From Streptomyces sp. TLI_053 (GTDB taxonomy: Bacteria; Actinomycetota; Actinomycetes; Streptomycetales; Streptomycetaceae): 64,000 nucleotides of DNA. The position numbers and the translations under genes were made by a program. The stretch's first letter is position 1, and each line of letters opens with the position of its first letter. Positions 25,616 through 33,898 of this stretch are shown here, in pieces. The stretch is taken from the NCBI RefSeq assembly GCF_900105395.1, contig NZ_LT629775.1, positions 7,777,501 to 7,841,500 of the forward strand, read 5' to 3'. The notes under the pieces are model-generated. The model had not been told where the DNA came from. It saw nothing but the letters and a program-made list of their open reading frames with translations, and did no database searches.

Positions 25616-26230
25616 GTGACCATCGAGAACCCTGACGACCCCCGCCGTTTCCGCGCCCATCTGCCGATCGGCGAGCGGCTCCCGATACCGGAGGACGCGG
25701 CACCCTCCTGGTCGATCTTCCCCTACGAGGGCGAGCTGACCGTCCGTCCGCTGGAGGCCGCCGAGCTGCCCGAGCCCGCCCGGCACGGCGAGGCCGGGGC
25801 GGCGGAGTGCCACGAGTGCCGCCGTCCGGAGGAGGACTTCGTCTGGACCGACGAGCACTGGCGGCTGAGGGCCTTCGACCCGCCGCACGGCCTGCCCGCC
25901 GTGCTGTTCCTCGGCCCGCGCGACCACCACGACCTGACGGACCTCCCGCCGGCCCGGGCGGTCGAACTCGGCCCGATGCTCCAGCGGGTGGAACGGGCGG
26001 TCCTCGGGCTCGGCGGTGTCGGGCGCGTGCACGTGAACCGCTGGGGCGACGGCGGGGCCCATCTCCCCCTGTGGCTGATCGCCCGCCCCGAGGGCCAGCG
26101 CCAGCTGATCGGCTCCACGCTCGCGCTCTGGATGGACCTGCTCCCGCCGCTGCCGGACGAGCTCCGCGCGGACACCCTGCACCGCATCGCCACCGCCATG
26201 GCCGCCGACGGGGGCACGGCGCACGCCTGA
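25616..26230 (+). CDS. HIT-like domain protein
   Basis: A 204-residue protein. The segment GVGRVHVNRWGDGGAHLPLWLIARPEG near residues 135-160 resembles the histidine-triad region of HIT/GalT-like enzymes, but only one His of the triad is aligned, so hydrolase activity is doubtful. ECHECRRPEEDFVWTDEHW has a Cys pair that could hold zinc, as in GalT-like proteins. The GTG at 25616-25618 is the first start after the repeat-rich gap. It is transcribed divergently from the FAD/Fe-S gene. Family assignment is tentative. Confidence 0.65.
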   Translation: MTIENPDDPRRFRAHLPIGERLPIPEDAAPSWSIFPYEGELTVRPLEAAELPEPARHGEAGAAECHECRRPEEDFVWTDEHWRLRAFDPPHGLPAVLFLGPRDHHDLTDLPPARAVELGPMLQRVERAVLGLGGVGRVHVNRWGDGGAHLPLWLIARPEGQRQLIGSTLALWMDLLPPLPDELRADTLHRIATAMAADGGTAHA

Positions 26231-26318
26231 CCCGACGGCCCGGGGACGGCACGGACCCGCGCGCCGCCCCCGCCCCGGTCCGCCGCCCACGGCGACGCCG
26301 AAAGGCCCCGCACCGCCC

Positions 26319-27332
26319 TCAGCGGCGCCGGGAGGCCCCGGTGAGGGTGCCGGCGGCGATGTGCGAGAGCTTCGCCACCTCGAAGGCCGGGTACGCGCCC
26401 CCGGCCAGCAGCGAGAACTTGACCCCCTCCCGACCGCCCGGGCGGCGGTGGCCCGGCGGCTGGAAGCGCCGGTGGTGCTCGGCCGCGCGGTGGAAGAACT
26501 GCGGGCGCTCGGCGCGGGCGACGCAGCCGGCCAGGTCGAAGACGAACAGGTAGTGCCGGACCATCCGGGTGAACAGCGCTTCACGGACGGCGTCGGGGAC
26601 GTCCAGCTCGTCCAGCAGCGCGAACGTCCGCTCGTACTGGTCGAAGAGGTCGAAGCTGCTGCTCCCCGGCGATCCGGTCGGGTGCACGGTCTCGCGGCGG
26701 CGCAGCTGCACGCAGGCACGCGGCAGGACGGCGATCCGCCGGGCCGTCAGCATCGCCCGGTGCACGACGGGGACCTCCTCGTAGCGGCCCTCGGGGAAGG
26801 CCAGCGCCTGCCCGCGCCAGTGCTCGTGCCGCACCAGGCGGTCCCAGACCAGCGGCGGTGCGCCCAGCAGCTCCGGACGGTCCGCCGGGCCGAAGACCCC
26901 GGGTCCGGCCTCGGCCAGCAGCGTCTCGGCGCCGCCCGGCCAGTCCCGCCCGCCGTGCTGCCGGGTGTGACCGAACAGCAGCAGGTCGACCGGGCCGGTC
27001 CGCTCCAGGTGGTCGGCGAAGGAGCCGAGGGCGTCGCGGGCGAGCAGGTGGTCGGCGTCCAGGAACAGCAGGTACTCGCCGCGGGCCCGGGCGGCGCCCG
27101 CGTTGCGGGCGACGCCGACGCCGACCGCCGCGTCGAGCTGGAGCACCGACACCCGGGGGTGCCGGGCGGCGTAGCGCTCGACGAGCTGGGCCGGGCAGTC
27201 GGGGGACCGGTCGGCGACCACCAGCACCTCGAAGTCGCGGAAGGACTGGGCGAGCAGCGAGTCCAGGCAGTCCGCCAGCTGTTTCTGCTGGTCGTAGGCG
27301 GGGATCACGACGCTGATCAGGGGTGAGGGCAT
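26319..27332 (-). CDS. Family 2 glycosyltransferase
   Basis: A 337-residue GT-A enzyme. SVVIPAYDQQKQLADCLDSL opens the nucleotide-binding fold, VGVARNAGAARARGEYLLFLDADH provides the donor-binding helix and the DAD metal motif near residue 100. The C-terminal half has an acceptor domain with several His/Trp residues (HEHWRGQALAFPEGRYEEVPV) reminiscent of TagF-type proteins. It probably transfers a sugar in wall-polymer or exopolysaccharide synthesis. It is divergent from the ThrE gene, with two inverted repeats in the gap. The ATG at 27330-27332 is the only plausible start. Confidence 0.9.
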   Translation of the reverse strand: MPSPLISVVIPAYDQQKQLADCLDSLLAQSFRDFEVLVVADRSPDCPAQLVERYAARHPRVSVLQLDAAVGVGVARNAGAARARGEYLLFLDADHLLARDALGSFADHLERTGPVDLLLFGHTRQHGGRDWPGGAETLLAEAGPGVFGPADRPELLGAPPLVWDRLVRHEHWRGQALAFPEGRYEEVPVVHRAMLTARRIAVLPRACVQLRRRETVHPTGSPGSSSFDLFDQYERTFALLDELDVPDAVREALFTRMVRHYLFVFDLAGCVARAERPQFFHRAAEHHRRFQPPGHRRPGGREGVKFSLLAGGAYPAFEVAKLSHIAAGTLTGASRRR

Positions 27333-27371
27333 GACGCCGGAGCGTAGGAGCGCCTGCGAACGGTGGCAAAG

Positions 27372-27428
27372 CCCTGACGGTCCGTAAATCAGGGCAAGGT
27401 CTGTCAAATCGTATGGACGTACGCCATA
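27372..27428. promoter_or_regulatory. Two inverted repeats between divergent genes
   Basis: CCCTGA (27372-27377) and TCAGGG (27389-27394) flank 11 bases. TATGG (27412-27416) and CCATA (27424-27428) flank CGTACG. Both lie 40-100 bases upstream of the glycosyltransferase gene and may be regulator sites. Confidence 0.4.
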
Positions 27429-27628
27429 TCTTCACCAGCCATTCCGGTCGCGTCCACGTCAGGAACCTCGTCCCCCCCGACGTCCCCCCGACGTCCCGCC
27501 GAGCTCCCACCGAGGTTCCCCGCCGCCGACGTCCCCGCCGCTGGTTCGGCGCGCGGCATCCGGCACCGGCGGGCAGTCTGGAGGCGATGCCGCGGGGACG
27601 CCGCGGCGGCGCGCGGACGGAGGCGGGT

Positions 27629-28888
27629 ATGGAGCAGCGGACGCGGCCGCCCCGGCGGGGCGAGCTCACCGCCTTCCTGACCCGGCTGACCTCCGTCCTG
27701 CTGCGCAACAGCGGGGAGGGCGTCCAGCGGCTGGAGCCCGAGGTGGAGGGCGCGGCCCGGGCCTTCGGCGGCGCGGCGCAACTGCTGGTTGTCCCGGACG
27801 GCGCGGTGCTGACCGTCACGGCCGGCGGCGAGACCGGGACGGTGACGGTCCGGGCGTTCCCCGAGGTGTTCCGACTGGACCAGGTCGCCGCCGTGAAGCC
27901 GATGCTCGCCGAGATCGAGGCCGGCCGGCTCGACCTGCCGGCCGCGGCGGCCCGGCTCGCCGTCATCGACTCGGCCCCGCCACCGTACCCCTGGTGGGTG
28001 AAGGCGATCGGGATCGTGCTGTTCGCCGTCGGCTTCGCCCCGCTGATGCAGCCGACCTGGTGGGAGATCGGTTCCACCGCCGTCCTCGGCACGGTGAGCG
28101 CGGCGCTCGCGGTCGGGGCGGCCCGCTGGCCCCGGCTGGGCGCGGTGCTGCCGTTCGTGGCGGCCGTCCTGGTGTCGGTGGTCGCGCTGCTGGTGTTCGC
28201 CCGGACCCCTGAGCACGGCGGGCCGGTGCTGATCATGCTGCCCGCGCTGTTCTTCTTCGTCCCCGGCGACTATCTGAGCGCGGCCGCCGCCGAGCTCGCC
28301 GCCGGGCACATCACCCCGGGCGCGGTACGGCTGGTGTACGCGGTGTTCCTGCTGCTCCAGCTGTACGTCGGGGTGCTGGTCGGACTCGCCGTCACCGGGC
28401 AGGACCGGCACGAGCTGTTCGACGTGGCCGTCGCGCAGGACCTGCCGCGCTGGGCGCTGTTCACCGCCTGGATCGTCTTCACGGCCGGCACCGTGCTGGC
28501 CTTCGCGATCCCGCTGCGGCTGGGGCTGCCGCTGCTGCTGCTGGTCTATCTGACGGTGGCGGTGCAGACCTTGTTCACCTGGCTGGCCGGCGAGGTAGTC
28601 GGGACCTTCGTCGCCGCGGCGGCGCTCAGCGCCGCAGCGACCCGGGTCGCCCACCGGCCGGACGGGCCGCCGCGGCTGATCCTGCTGCTGCCCGGCTTCT
28701 TCACCCTGACCGTCGGCTCGCTCGGCATGCGCGGGCTGACCGACCTGGCGGGCGGCCACCCCATCGCGGGTTTCCGCGATCTGACGCAGCTGGTGACGCT
28801 GCTGACGACGATCGCGGTGGGCCTGCTGGCGGGCGAGGTGCTGGCGGCCGCCCGGCGCGGGGAGCGGACACCACCGGAGCCGGCGTAG
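27629..28888 (+). CDS. ThrE-type threonine/serine exporter
   Basis: A 419-residue protein with the ThrE two-part layout. A cytosolic N-terminal region (about 1-140, EVFRLDQVAAVKPMLAEIE typical) precedes about ten membrane segments, divided into the DUF1212 and DUF3815 halves (break near TGQDRHELFDVAVAQDLP). It exports threonine and serine in Corynebacterium; in streptomycetes the substrate is inferred. ATG 27629 has GGAGG five bases upstream; a longer open frame with basic low-complexity sequence is not used. It converges tail to tail with the GNAT gene across 14 bases. Confidence 0.9.
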   Translation: MEQRTRPPRRGELTAFLTRLTSVLLRNSGEGVQRLEPEVEGAARAFGGAAQLLVVPDGAVLTVTAGGETGTVTVRAFPEVFRLDQVAAVKPMLAEIEAGRLDLPAAAARLAVIDSAPPPYPWWVKAIGIVLFAVGFAPLMQPTWWEIGSTAVLGTVSAALAVGAARWPRLGAVLPFVAAVLVSVVALLVFARTPEHGGPVLIMLPALFFFVPGDYLSAAAAELAAGHITPGAVRLVYAVFLLLQLYVGVLVGLAVTGQDRHELFDVAVAQDLPRWALFTAWIVFTAGTVLAFAIPLRLGLPLLLLVYLTVAVQTLFTWLAGEVVGTFVAAAALSAAATRVAHRPDGPPRLILLLPGFFTLTVGSLGMRGLTDLAGGHPIAGFRDLTQLVTLLTTIAVGLLAGEVLAAARRGERTPPEPA

Positions 28889-28902
28889 GACCGGGCGGGC
28901 CG

Positions 28903-29481
28903 TCAGACGCTGCAGCCGGCCGCCGGGACGGGGCGTTCTGCCGGGACGGGGTGCTCCACGGGGGCCGCGGCCAGCTCGCGCAGGTACCAGTCGAGCCGGT
29001 TGCCCGTCGGTTCCATTACCCGTTCGGAGTACCGGAACCCGGCCCGCCGGGCGACCGCCGCCGAGGCGGTGTTCTCCGGGTCGACCCGGATCACGCCCTC
29101 GCTCGCGCCCTCCTGCGCCGCGTAGCGGCACACCAGGTGCACCGCCCGGGTCGCCAGGCCCCGCCCCCGCCAGCCGGGGTAGAGGCCGTAGGCGATGTTG
29201 ACCTGCCCCGGGCCGAGGCGCGGCATCGCGAACCGCAGGTCGATCGTGCCGGCCAGCACCGGCTCCGGACCGGTCCGGATGCCGAAGACCCGGGCCGGTC
29301 CCCGGTACAGCCACTGCGCGGTGCACCGCCGCACGTACTCCTCGGTGCCCGCGCGGGTGCTCGGCCCGCCGTTCAGCCAGCGCACCAGCTGGTCGTCCTC
29401 GCCCGCCAGGTGCGCGTCGATGTCCGCCGCCCGGAACGGGGTGAGCGTGACGACCCCGTCCGACAGCCTCACCTGATCCAT
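28903..29481 (-). CDS. GNAT family N-acetyltransferase (RimJ/RimL-like)
   Basis: A 192-residue enzyme. VNIAYGLYPGWRGRGLATRAVHLVC holds the acetyl-CoA loop (R-G-R-G-L-A), and VDPENTASAAVARRAGFRYSERV is the typical Rim-type helix and final strand. Rim-like enzymes acetylate protein N termini or small amines. The C-terminal 20 residues are Ala/Pro-rich and end in a single Cys. CAGAGT lies before the ATG at leaderless spacing (29488-29493). Substrate unknown. Confidence 0.9.
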   Translation of the reverse strand: MDQVRLSDGVVTLTPFRAADIDAHLAGEDDQLVRWLNGGPSTRAGTEEYVRRCTAQWLYRGPARVFGIRTGPEPVLAGTIDLRFAMPRLGPGQVNIAYGLYPGWRGRGLATRAVHLVCRYAAQEGASEGVIRVDPENTASAAVARRAGFRYSERVMEPTGNRLDWYLRELAAAPVEHPVPAERPVPAAGCSV

Positions 29482-29712
29482 GGGCCCACTCTGGCCCGGC
29501 GCGCGCCCGCCGGGCCACTGGGATTTCGGCCAGCCCGCACCCGAACGGACTGTCCACGAAACACCGTGAACCGTCCTCGAACGAGCCCCCGGCGAACCCT
29601 CGACGAGCCCTCAACGAGTGTCGGGCGAGCGTCGGGCGAGCCATGAACGAACCCCGGGCCGCCCCCGGACGGCACGGGGACGGCCCGGAGGCGCCGCGTC
29701 CGCGGGGTGCGC

Positions 29713-31230
29713 TCAGCGGCCGGTCCGCGTCGTCGTGCCGCGCAGCAGCAGCGCCACCGCGACGGCGGCGAGGGCGACGACCCCGGCGGCGGTGAGGACG
29801 GTCAGGTGCATGGCACCGACGAAGGCGTCACGGGCCCGGTCGGCGACCGGCGGCCCGAACCGGGAGGCGGCGCCGAGGGAGGCGCGGGCGGCGTCGGCCA
29901 ACTGCGGCGGCAGACCGGTGACGTCCACGCGGGCGCGGTAGCCGGCCGTCAGGACGCTGCCGAGCACGGCGATCCCGAGGGCGCCGCCCAGCTCCCGGGC
30001 CAGGTCGTTCATCGCCGAGCCGACGTTCTGCAGGGCGCTCGGCAGGGCTTCGGTGATGGCGGTGGTGGCGGGCGTCATGGCGAGCCCGGCGCCCAGGCCG
30101 AGCGGGAACAGGACGGCCGCGATCTGCCAACCGGAACTGCCGGCGTCCAGCAGCGCGAGCGAGGCCAGCGCGCCCGCGACCAGCAGCAGGCCCGCGACCC
30201 AGGGCCCGCGCGCGCCGAACCGGTCGGTCAGCCGGGGGCTGAGCCGGGCGCCGGGCATCATCCCGAGCGCCATCGGCAGCAGCGCGACGGCCGCCGCCAG
30301 GGCGCTGCGCTCCCGGACCAGCTGGAGGTACTGCATGATCACGAAGAGGTAGCCGAAGAAGGCGAAGAACTGGCAGGTGATCGACAGCGTCCCGGCCGCG
30401 AACCGGCGCTCGCGGAACAGCCGGGGGTCCAGCAGCGGGTGCCGCCGCCGCAGCTCCCACCGGACGAAGCCGACCAGCAGCGCCAGCCCGGCCAGCCCGC
30501 AGACGAGGGTCCACGGGTCGGCCCAGCCCCGGACCGGTGCCTCGATCACCGCGTAGACCAGGGCGCCGAGACCGGTCACGGCCAGCAGGGCGCCGACGAC
30601 GTCCAGCCGGGGCGCGTCCGGCTCGGCGGACTCCGGGACGAACAGCAGGGTGCCGGCCAGGGCCAGGACCGCGAGCACCACGTTCAGGACGAAGATCGAC
30701 GGCCAGGACCACAGCTCCAGCAGGACGCCGGTGGCGAACAGGCCGAGCACCGCCGCCGCGCCCGCGACCGCCGCCCAGGCGGCGACGCCCCGGGCCCGCC
30801 GCTCCGCCGGGAAGGTGCTGGTGATCGTCGACAGGGTGGCCGGCATGACCAGCGCCGCGCCGACGCCGAGCAGGGCACGCAGCGCGATCAGGGCGCCGGG
30901 GTCGGTGGTCAGTGCGGCGAGCCCGGAACCGGCGCCGAACAGCGCCAGGCCCACCAGCAGGGCCCGCCGCCGTCCGAACCGGTCCCCGATGGCGCCGGCC
31001 GGCAGCAGCAGGGCGGCGAACACCAGGCTGTAGGCGTCGATGATCCAGGACAGCTGGGTCTGGCTGCCGCCGGTGGCGCGGGCGATGTCCGGCAGGGCCA
31101 CGTTGAGCGAGGCCATCGCGGCGACCACGGTGGCCAGCGCGAGACAGGTGACGAGGAGGACGGCGCGGTGGCGGCGGTCCGGGGAGGCGGCGGCGGCCGC
31201 CCGGTCGGGGGGCGCGGCGGTGGCGGGCAT
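29713..31230 (-). CDS. MFS drug transporter (EmrB/QacA type, 14 helices)
   Basis: A 505-residue DHA2-type exporter. Motif A is IGDRFGRRRALLVG, motif C-like sequences appear in LLGVGAALVMPATLSTITSTF, and the extra pair of helices of the 14-TMS branch falls around PWTLVCGLAGLALL. It would pump toxic or antibiotic compounds with protons. The divergently transcribed TetR gene, 70 bases away, is its likely local repressor, with an inverted repeat between them. No other biosynthetic genes are adjacent. Confidence 0.93.
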   Translation of the reverse strand: MPATAAPPDRAAAAASPDRRHRAVLLVTCLALATVVAAMASLNVALPDIARATGGSQTQLSWIIDAYSLVFAALLLPAGAIGDRFGRRRALLVGLALFGAGSGLAALTTDPGALIALRALLGVGAALVMPATLSTITSTFPAERRARGVAAWAAVAGAAAVLGLFATGVLLELWSWPSIFVLNVVLAVLALAGTLLFVPESAEPDAPRLDVVGALLAVTGLGALVYAVIEAPVRGWADPWTLVCGLAGLALLVGFVRWELRRRHPLLDPRLFRERRFAAGTLSITCQFFAFFGYLFVIMQYLQLVRERSALAAAVALLPMALGMMPGARLSPRLTDRFGARGPWVAGLLLVAGALASLALLDAGSSGWQIAAVLFPLGLGAGLAMTPATTAITEALPSALQNVGSAMNDLARELGGALGIAVLGSVLTAGYRARVDVTGLPPQLADAARASLGAASRFGPPVADRARDAFVGAMHLTVLTAAGVVALAAVAVALLLRGTTTRTGR

Positions 31231-31243
31231 GGCGGGACTTCCT

Positions 31244-31274
31244 CACGCTGGACGGTCGGTGCCCGACCAGCGTG
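31244..31274. promoter_or_regulatory. Candidate TetR operator between pump and regulator
   Basis: CACGCT (31244) pairs with AGCGTG and GGTCGG with CCGACC around a 3-base centre; the left arm carries four extra bases. It lies in the 70-base divergent gap, upstream of both genes, where a TetR operator is expected. Confidence 0.45.
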
Positions 31275-31287
31275 GGCGCGCTGCGGC

Positions 31288-31293
31288 TAGCAT
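31288..31293 (+). promoter_or_regulatory. -10 box of the TetR gene
   Basis: TAGCAT ends seven bases before ATG 31301. There is no ribosome site, so the transcript is probably leaderless. Confidence 0.6.
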
Positions 31294-31300
31294 TTCAACC

Positions 31301-32191
31301 ATGATGAATTCTGCGGAGGCGGAGGCGGAGGCGGAGGCGGGGCCGGCGGGCGACCGGGCCGGGGCGTCGGAGGTCGCCGCGGGCGGGGTGCCGGACGGAG
31401 CCCGGGCCGGGGGGCCGTCCGGGGAGCCGTCCGCCGGACCGTCGGGGAAGCCGTCCGGGAGGCCCGTGGGGGGACCCGCACCCCGGCGCGGGCGCCGCAG
31501 CGGGAACTCCGGGGCCAGGGAGCAGATCCTCGCCGTCGCCCGCCGCCGCTTCCTGGCCGAGGGGTACCAGGCGGTCACGCTCCGGTCGGTGGCCGCCGAG
31601 GCAGGCGTGGACCTGGCACTGGTCAGCTACTACTTCGGCAGCAAGAAGGGCCTGTTCGGGGCCGCCCTCGCCCTGACCGGGAACCCGGCGGTGCTGCTCG
31701 CCGGGGCGCTGGAGGGCGGGCTGGAGACCTTTCCCGAGCGGGCCCTGCGGCTGCTGCTGGGGGTCTGGGACGCCCCCGACAGCGCGGGCCCGCTGCGTGC
31801 CATGATCGGCGGCTCGGCATTGGACCCGGCGGTCGCGCAACTGGTGGGCGAGGTGGTGCAGCGCGAGATGGTGGACCTGATCGCGGCCCGGCTCGGCGGT
31901 GCGGACGCCCGTCGGCGGGCCTGTCTGTTCGGCACTCAGCTGGCCGGGCTGATCATGGCCCGCTACGTGCTGCGGCTCCAACCGCTCGCCGCGCTGCCGG
32001 CCGATGAAATCGCGCGCTCGTACCTGCCGCTGCTGCGGCAGGCGCTGTGGGGGCGCCCGGGCGGTCCCGGTAGTCCGGGAGGTGTTGGTGGCCCGGGAGG
32101 TGCCGGTGGACCGGGAGGTGCCGGTGGTACCGGAGGTCCGGGCGGCGCGGGGAGCACGGGCGGGCGGCGGTCCGGCGGGGCCCGGACCTGA
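31301..32191 (+). CDS. TetR-family regulator with long disordered ends
   Basis: A 296-residue repressor, longer than the usual 190-220. A helix-turn-helix sits at residues about 75-125 (REQILAVARRRFLAEGYQAV, VDLALVSYYFGSKKGLFGAA), followed by a ligand domain of the TetR_C type to about 248. The first 70 residues are an acidic, Ala/Glu then Gly/Pro/Arg-rich tail; the last 45 are Gly-Gly-x repeats resembling collagen (GGPGSPGGVGGPGG). Both tails add no known domain. It probably represses the divergent MFS pump. Alternative start: the second ATG at 31304. Confidence 0.92.
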   Translation: MMNSAEAEAEAEAGPAGDRAGASEVAAGGVPDGARAGGPSGEPSAGPSGKPSGRPVGGPAPRRGRRSGNSGAREQILAVARRRFLAEGYQAVTLRSVAAEAGVDLALVSYYFGSKKGLFGAALALTGNPAVLLAGALEGGLETFPERALRLLLGVWDAPDSAGPLRAMIGGSALDPAVAQLVGEVVQREMVDLIAARLGGADARRRACLFGTQLAGLIMARYVLRLQPLAALPADEIARSYLPLLRQALWGRPGGPGSPGGVGGPGGAGGPGGAGGTGGPGGAGSTGGRRSGGART

Positions 32192-32396
32192 CGGGTGCGG
32201 GGTCGGGGGCCGGGGCCTGATGCCGGGGGTCGGGGCCGGAGTTCGCGGACCTGCACCCGGGCCGGGTTCGGACGCCGCCGGGTCCTGACGGCGGCCGGAC
32301 TCCGGACGCCGCCCTGACGGGAGCGGCGGCGGGAGCGCTCGCCGGGCCCGCCCACGTTCGGGGCCGAGCCCGTACGCCGCTGAGTCCGTACGCCGC

Positions 32397-32428
32397 CGAG
32401 CCCGCAGGCGTGGGCCTGCGGGCTCGGG
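32397..32428 (+). terminator. Terminator of the TetR gene
   Basis: A perfect 14-bp stem (CCGAGCCCGCAGGC with its complement) around a 4-base GTGG loop, 206 bases after the TetR stop and just before the palindrome array. Confidence 0.75.
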
Positions 32429-32446
32429 GGGCTGTTCGTTCTTCCC

Positions 32447-32603
32447 TGCACTTTGCAAAGTGTGACTTTGCAAAGTGCAGGAAACGGTGGTTCACGGCTT
32501 CCCGCAGCTCCACCAGCCGCTCTACCTGCAGTTCTAGTGGTGGGGCTGCACTGCTCTGGGTATGCCTCAGCACTTTGCAAAGTCACACTTTGCAAAGTGC
32601 TGA
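32447..32603. repeat. Four-copy ACTTTGCAAAGT palindrome array
   Basis: The perfect 12-bp palindrome ACTTTGCAAAGT occurs at 32450-32461, 32465-32476, 32572-32583 and 32587-32598. The copies form two pairs. Pair 1 (32447-32480) is itself a perfect inverted repeat with arms CTGCACTTTGCAAAGT and a GTG centre. Pair 2 (32567-32603) has 17-base arms starting TCAGC and a CAC centre. The pair cores are reverse complements of each other, 86 bases apart. AT content is far above the surroundings. The array occupies the 466-base gap 32192-32657, which has no other gene. It could be a clustered operator, a decoy, or a mobile-element relic. Confidence 0.95.
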
Positions 32604-32657
32604 GGGCAGAGGCCGATGCCGGGGTGGGCCGAAGGCCGACGACGGGCCGGGGTCGGC

Positions 32658-33362
32658 TCAGTACCAGTGGTGGGACTGCCAGAACGACCAGGCGCCGCAC
32701 GGGCTGCCGTAGCGGGAGTTCATGTAGTCCAGGCCCCACTTGATCTGGGTGGCCGGGTTGGTGCGCCAGTCGGAGCCGGCCGAGGCCATCTTGGAGCCGG
32801 GCAGGGCCTGGACCAGGCCGTAGGCGCCGGAGGAGGCGTTGGTGGCGGTGACGTTCCAGCTGCTCTCGCGGGACACGATGTTGTTGAAGCACTGGAGCTG
32901 GCCGGCCGGGACGATCTGGGCGGCGATCTCGCGCGGGCTGCCGGAGTAGGTCGGCTTGCTGTTCAGCGCGGAGCGCTCCTGCGAGCGGGAGGCGGCGGCG
33001 TCCGACTTCGCCTTGGCGTCGGCCTGGGCCTTCGCCGCAGCCTGCGCCTCGGCCTGAGCCTGCGCCTGAGCATCGGCCTGCGCCTGCGCCTGCGAGGCGG
33101 CAGCGGCAGCGGCGTCCGCCTCCGCCTGTGCGGCGGCCTGCGCGGCGGCCTGGGCCTTGGCGTCCGCCTCGGCCTGTGCCTGCGCGGCGGCCAGCGCGTC
33201 CGCCGATGTCCCGCCCGTGGTGGCGGCCACCGCGGCGACGGGCGCCTCGGCGACGGCGGTCCCACTCTCCGGGACGGCGAGGGCGGCGGTGGCCGCGCTC
33301 GCCACCACGAGAGTGGCGACACCGGTGATCAGCGAGTTGCGGCGGGCATGGCTGAGCTGCAT
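32658..33362 (-). CDS. Secreted transglycosylase-like (lysozyme-fold) protein
   Basis: A 234-residue secreted protein. A signal peptide (about 1-30, SLITGVATLVVASAATAALA) is followed by a 100-residue Ala/Gln-rich, probably coiled-coil spacer (AQAQAEADAKAQAAAQ-type repeats). The C-terminal domain (about 150-234) resembles lytic transglycosylase-like proteins of actinobacteria: candidate Glu in VSRESSWNVTATN, AYGLVQALPGSKM, and the C-terminal WGLDYMNSRYGSP...WSFWQSHHWY signature. It would cleave peptidoglycan. Two Cys lie in the domain. The ATG at 33360-33362 starts a normal signal peptide. A 603-base structured gap lies upstream. Confidence 0.9.
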   Translation of the reverse strand: MQLSHARRNSLITGVATLVVASAATAALAVPESGTAVAEAPVAAVAATTGGTSADALAAAQAQAEADAKAQAAAQAAAQAEADAAAAAASQAQAQADAQAQAQAEAQAAAKAQADAKAKSDAAASRSQERSALNSKPTYSGSPREIAAQIVPAGQLQCFNNIVSRESSWNVTATNASSGAYGLVQALPGSKMASAGSDWRTNPATQIKWGLDYMNSRYGSPCGAWSFWQSHHWY

Positions 33363-33634
33363 GGAGCGGACAATCCTTTTCCGTCGGGGTGCCGTCAGGG
33401 CCTGGGTGGCCGTCGTGGCGTGCCGGCCCCGGGCGGGGCGGCGGCGCGGGCGCCGGGCATCACACGGGGCCCGCTCGGGGGAGCGGCCCGTGATGGCGTA
33501 CGGGACGGCCGTGGTGTGCGTGCCTGCCCCGGCGGAGGTGCGGGGCGGCGGGAGCTGCGCGGCGGGGGGACCGCCGCGCTGCCTGGCGACGGACCATTCT
33601 TGGCAGAGCCCGACACGGGCGGCAAAGGCGCCGG

Positions 33635-33653
33635 CTACTACGGCCGGTAGTGG
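33635..33653. repeat. 19-bp imperfect palindrome, copy 1
   Basis: CTACTACGGCCGGTAGTGG reads as an imperfect palindrome (C-Y-ACTA arms). It matches the copy at 33880-33898 at 15 of 19 positions. Candidate operator. Confidence 0.5.
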
Positions 33654-33672
33654 AAGGAAGGCCCGGAAATGG

Positions 33673-33702
33673 CGAAGCGCCCGACCGATGGCGGGCGCTT
33701 CG
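33673..33702. terminator. Hairpin in the transglycosylase-like gene leader region
   Basis: CGAAGCGCCCG (33673-33683) pairs perfectly with CGGGCGCTTCG (33692-33702) over an 8-base loop. On the plus strand a T-rich stretch follows (33710-33720). No plus-strand gene precedes it, so it may be an attenuator or insulator. Confidence 0.6.
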
Positions 33703-33879
33703 ACAGCATTTGTCCGTTTTTGTGAATCGATGGGCCGTGCCCCGGGATCGTCGACGAACGATCGGCCCGAACCGGCCGACCGCCTGCGTTCTCCGGGTCC
33801 GTGACGGCCGGTCCACCGACCCGGCCCGGTGGCGGGCCGTCCACCCCCGGCCGATGGCGGGGGGCCGACGCGCGGCTCG

Positions 33880-33898
33880 CCACTATCGGCGGTAGTGG
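33880..33898. repeat. 19-bp imperfect palindrome, copy 2
   Basis: CCACTATCGGCGGTAGTGG, arms CCACTA/TAGTGG with a 7-base centre. Partner of 33635-33653, 245 bases apart. Confidence 0.5.

Noticed and set aside
32447..32603. Insertion sequence ends
   Set aside because: No transposase, no target duplication and the palindromes are too symmetric for terminal inverted repeats; left as an unexplained array.
33363..33660. Possible c-di-AMP (ydaO) riboswitch before the transglycosylase-like gene
   Set aside because: The conserved elements I know from that class are not visible; only generic hairpins are.
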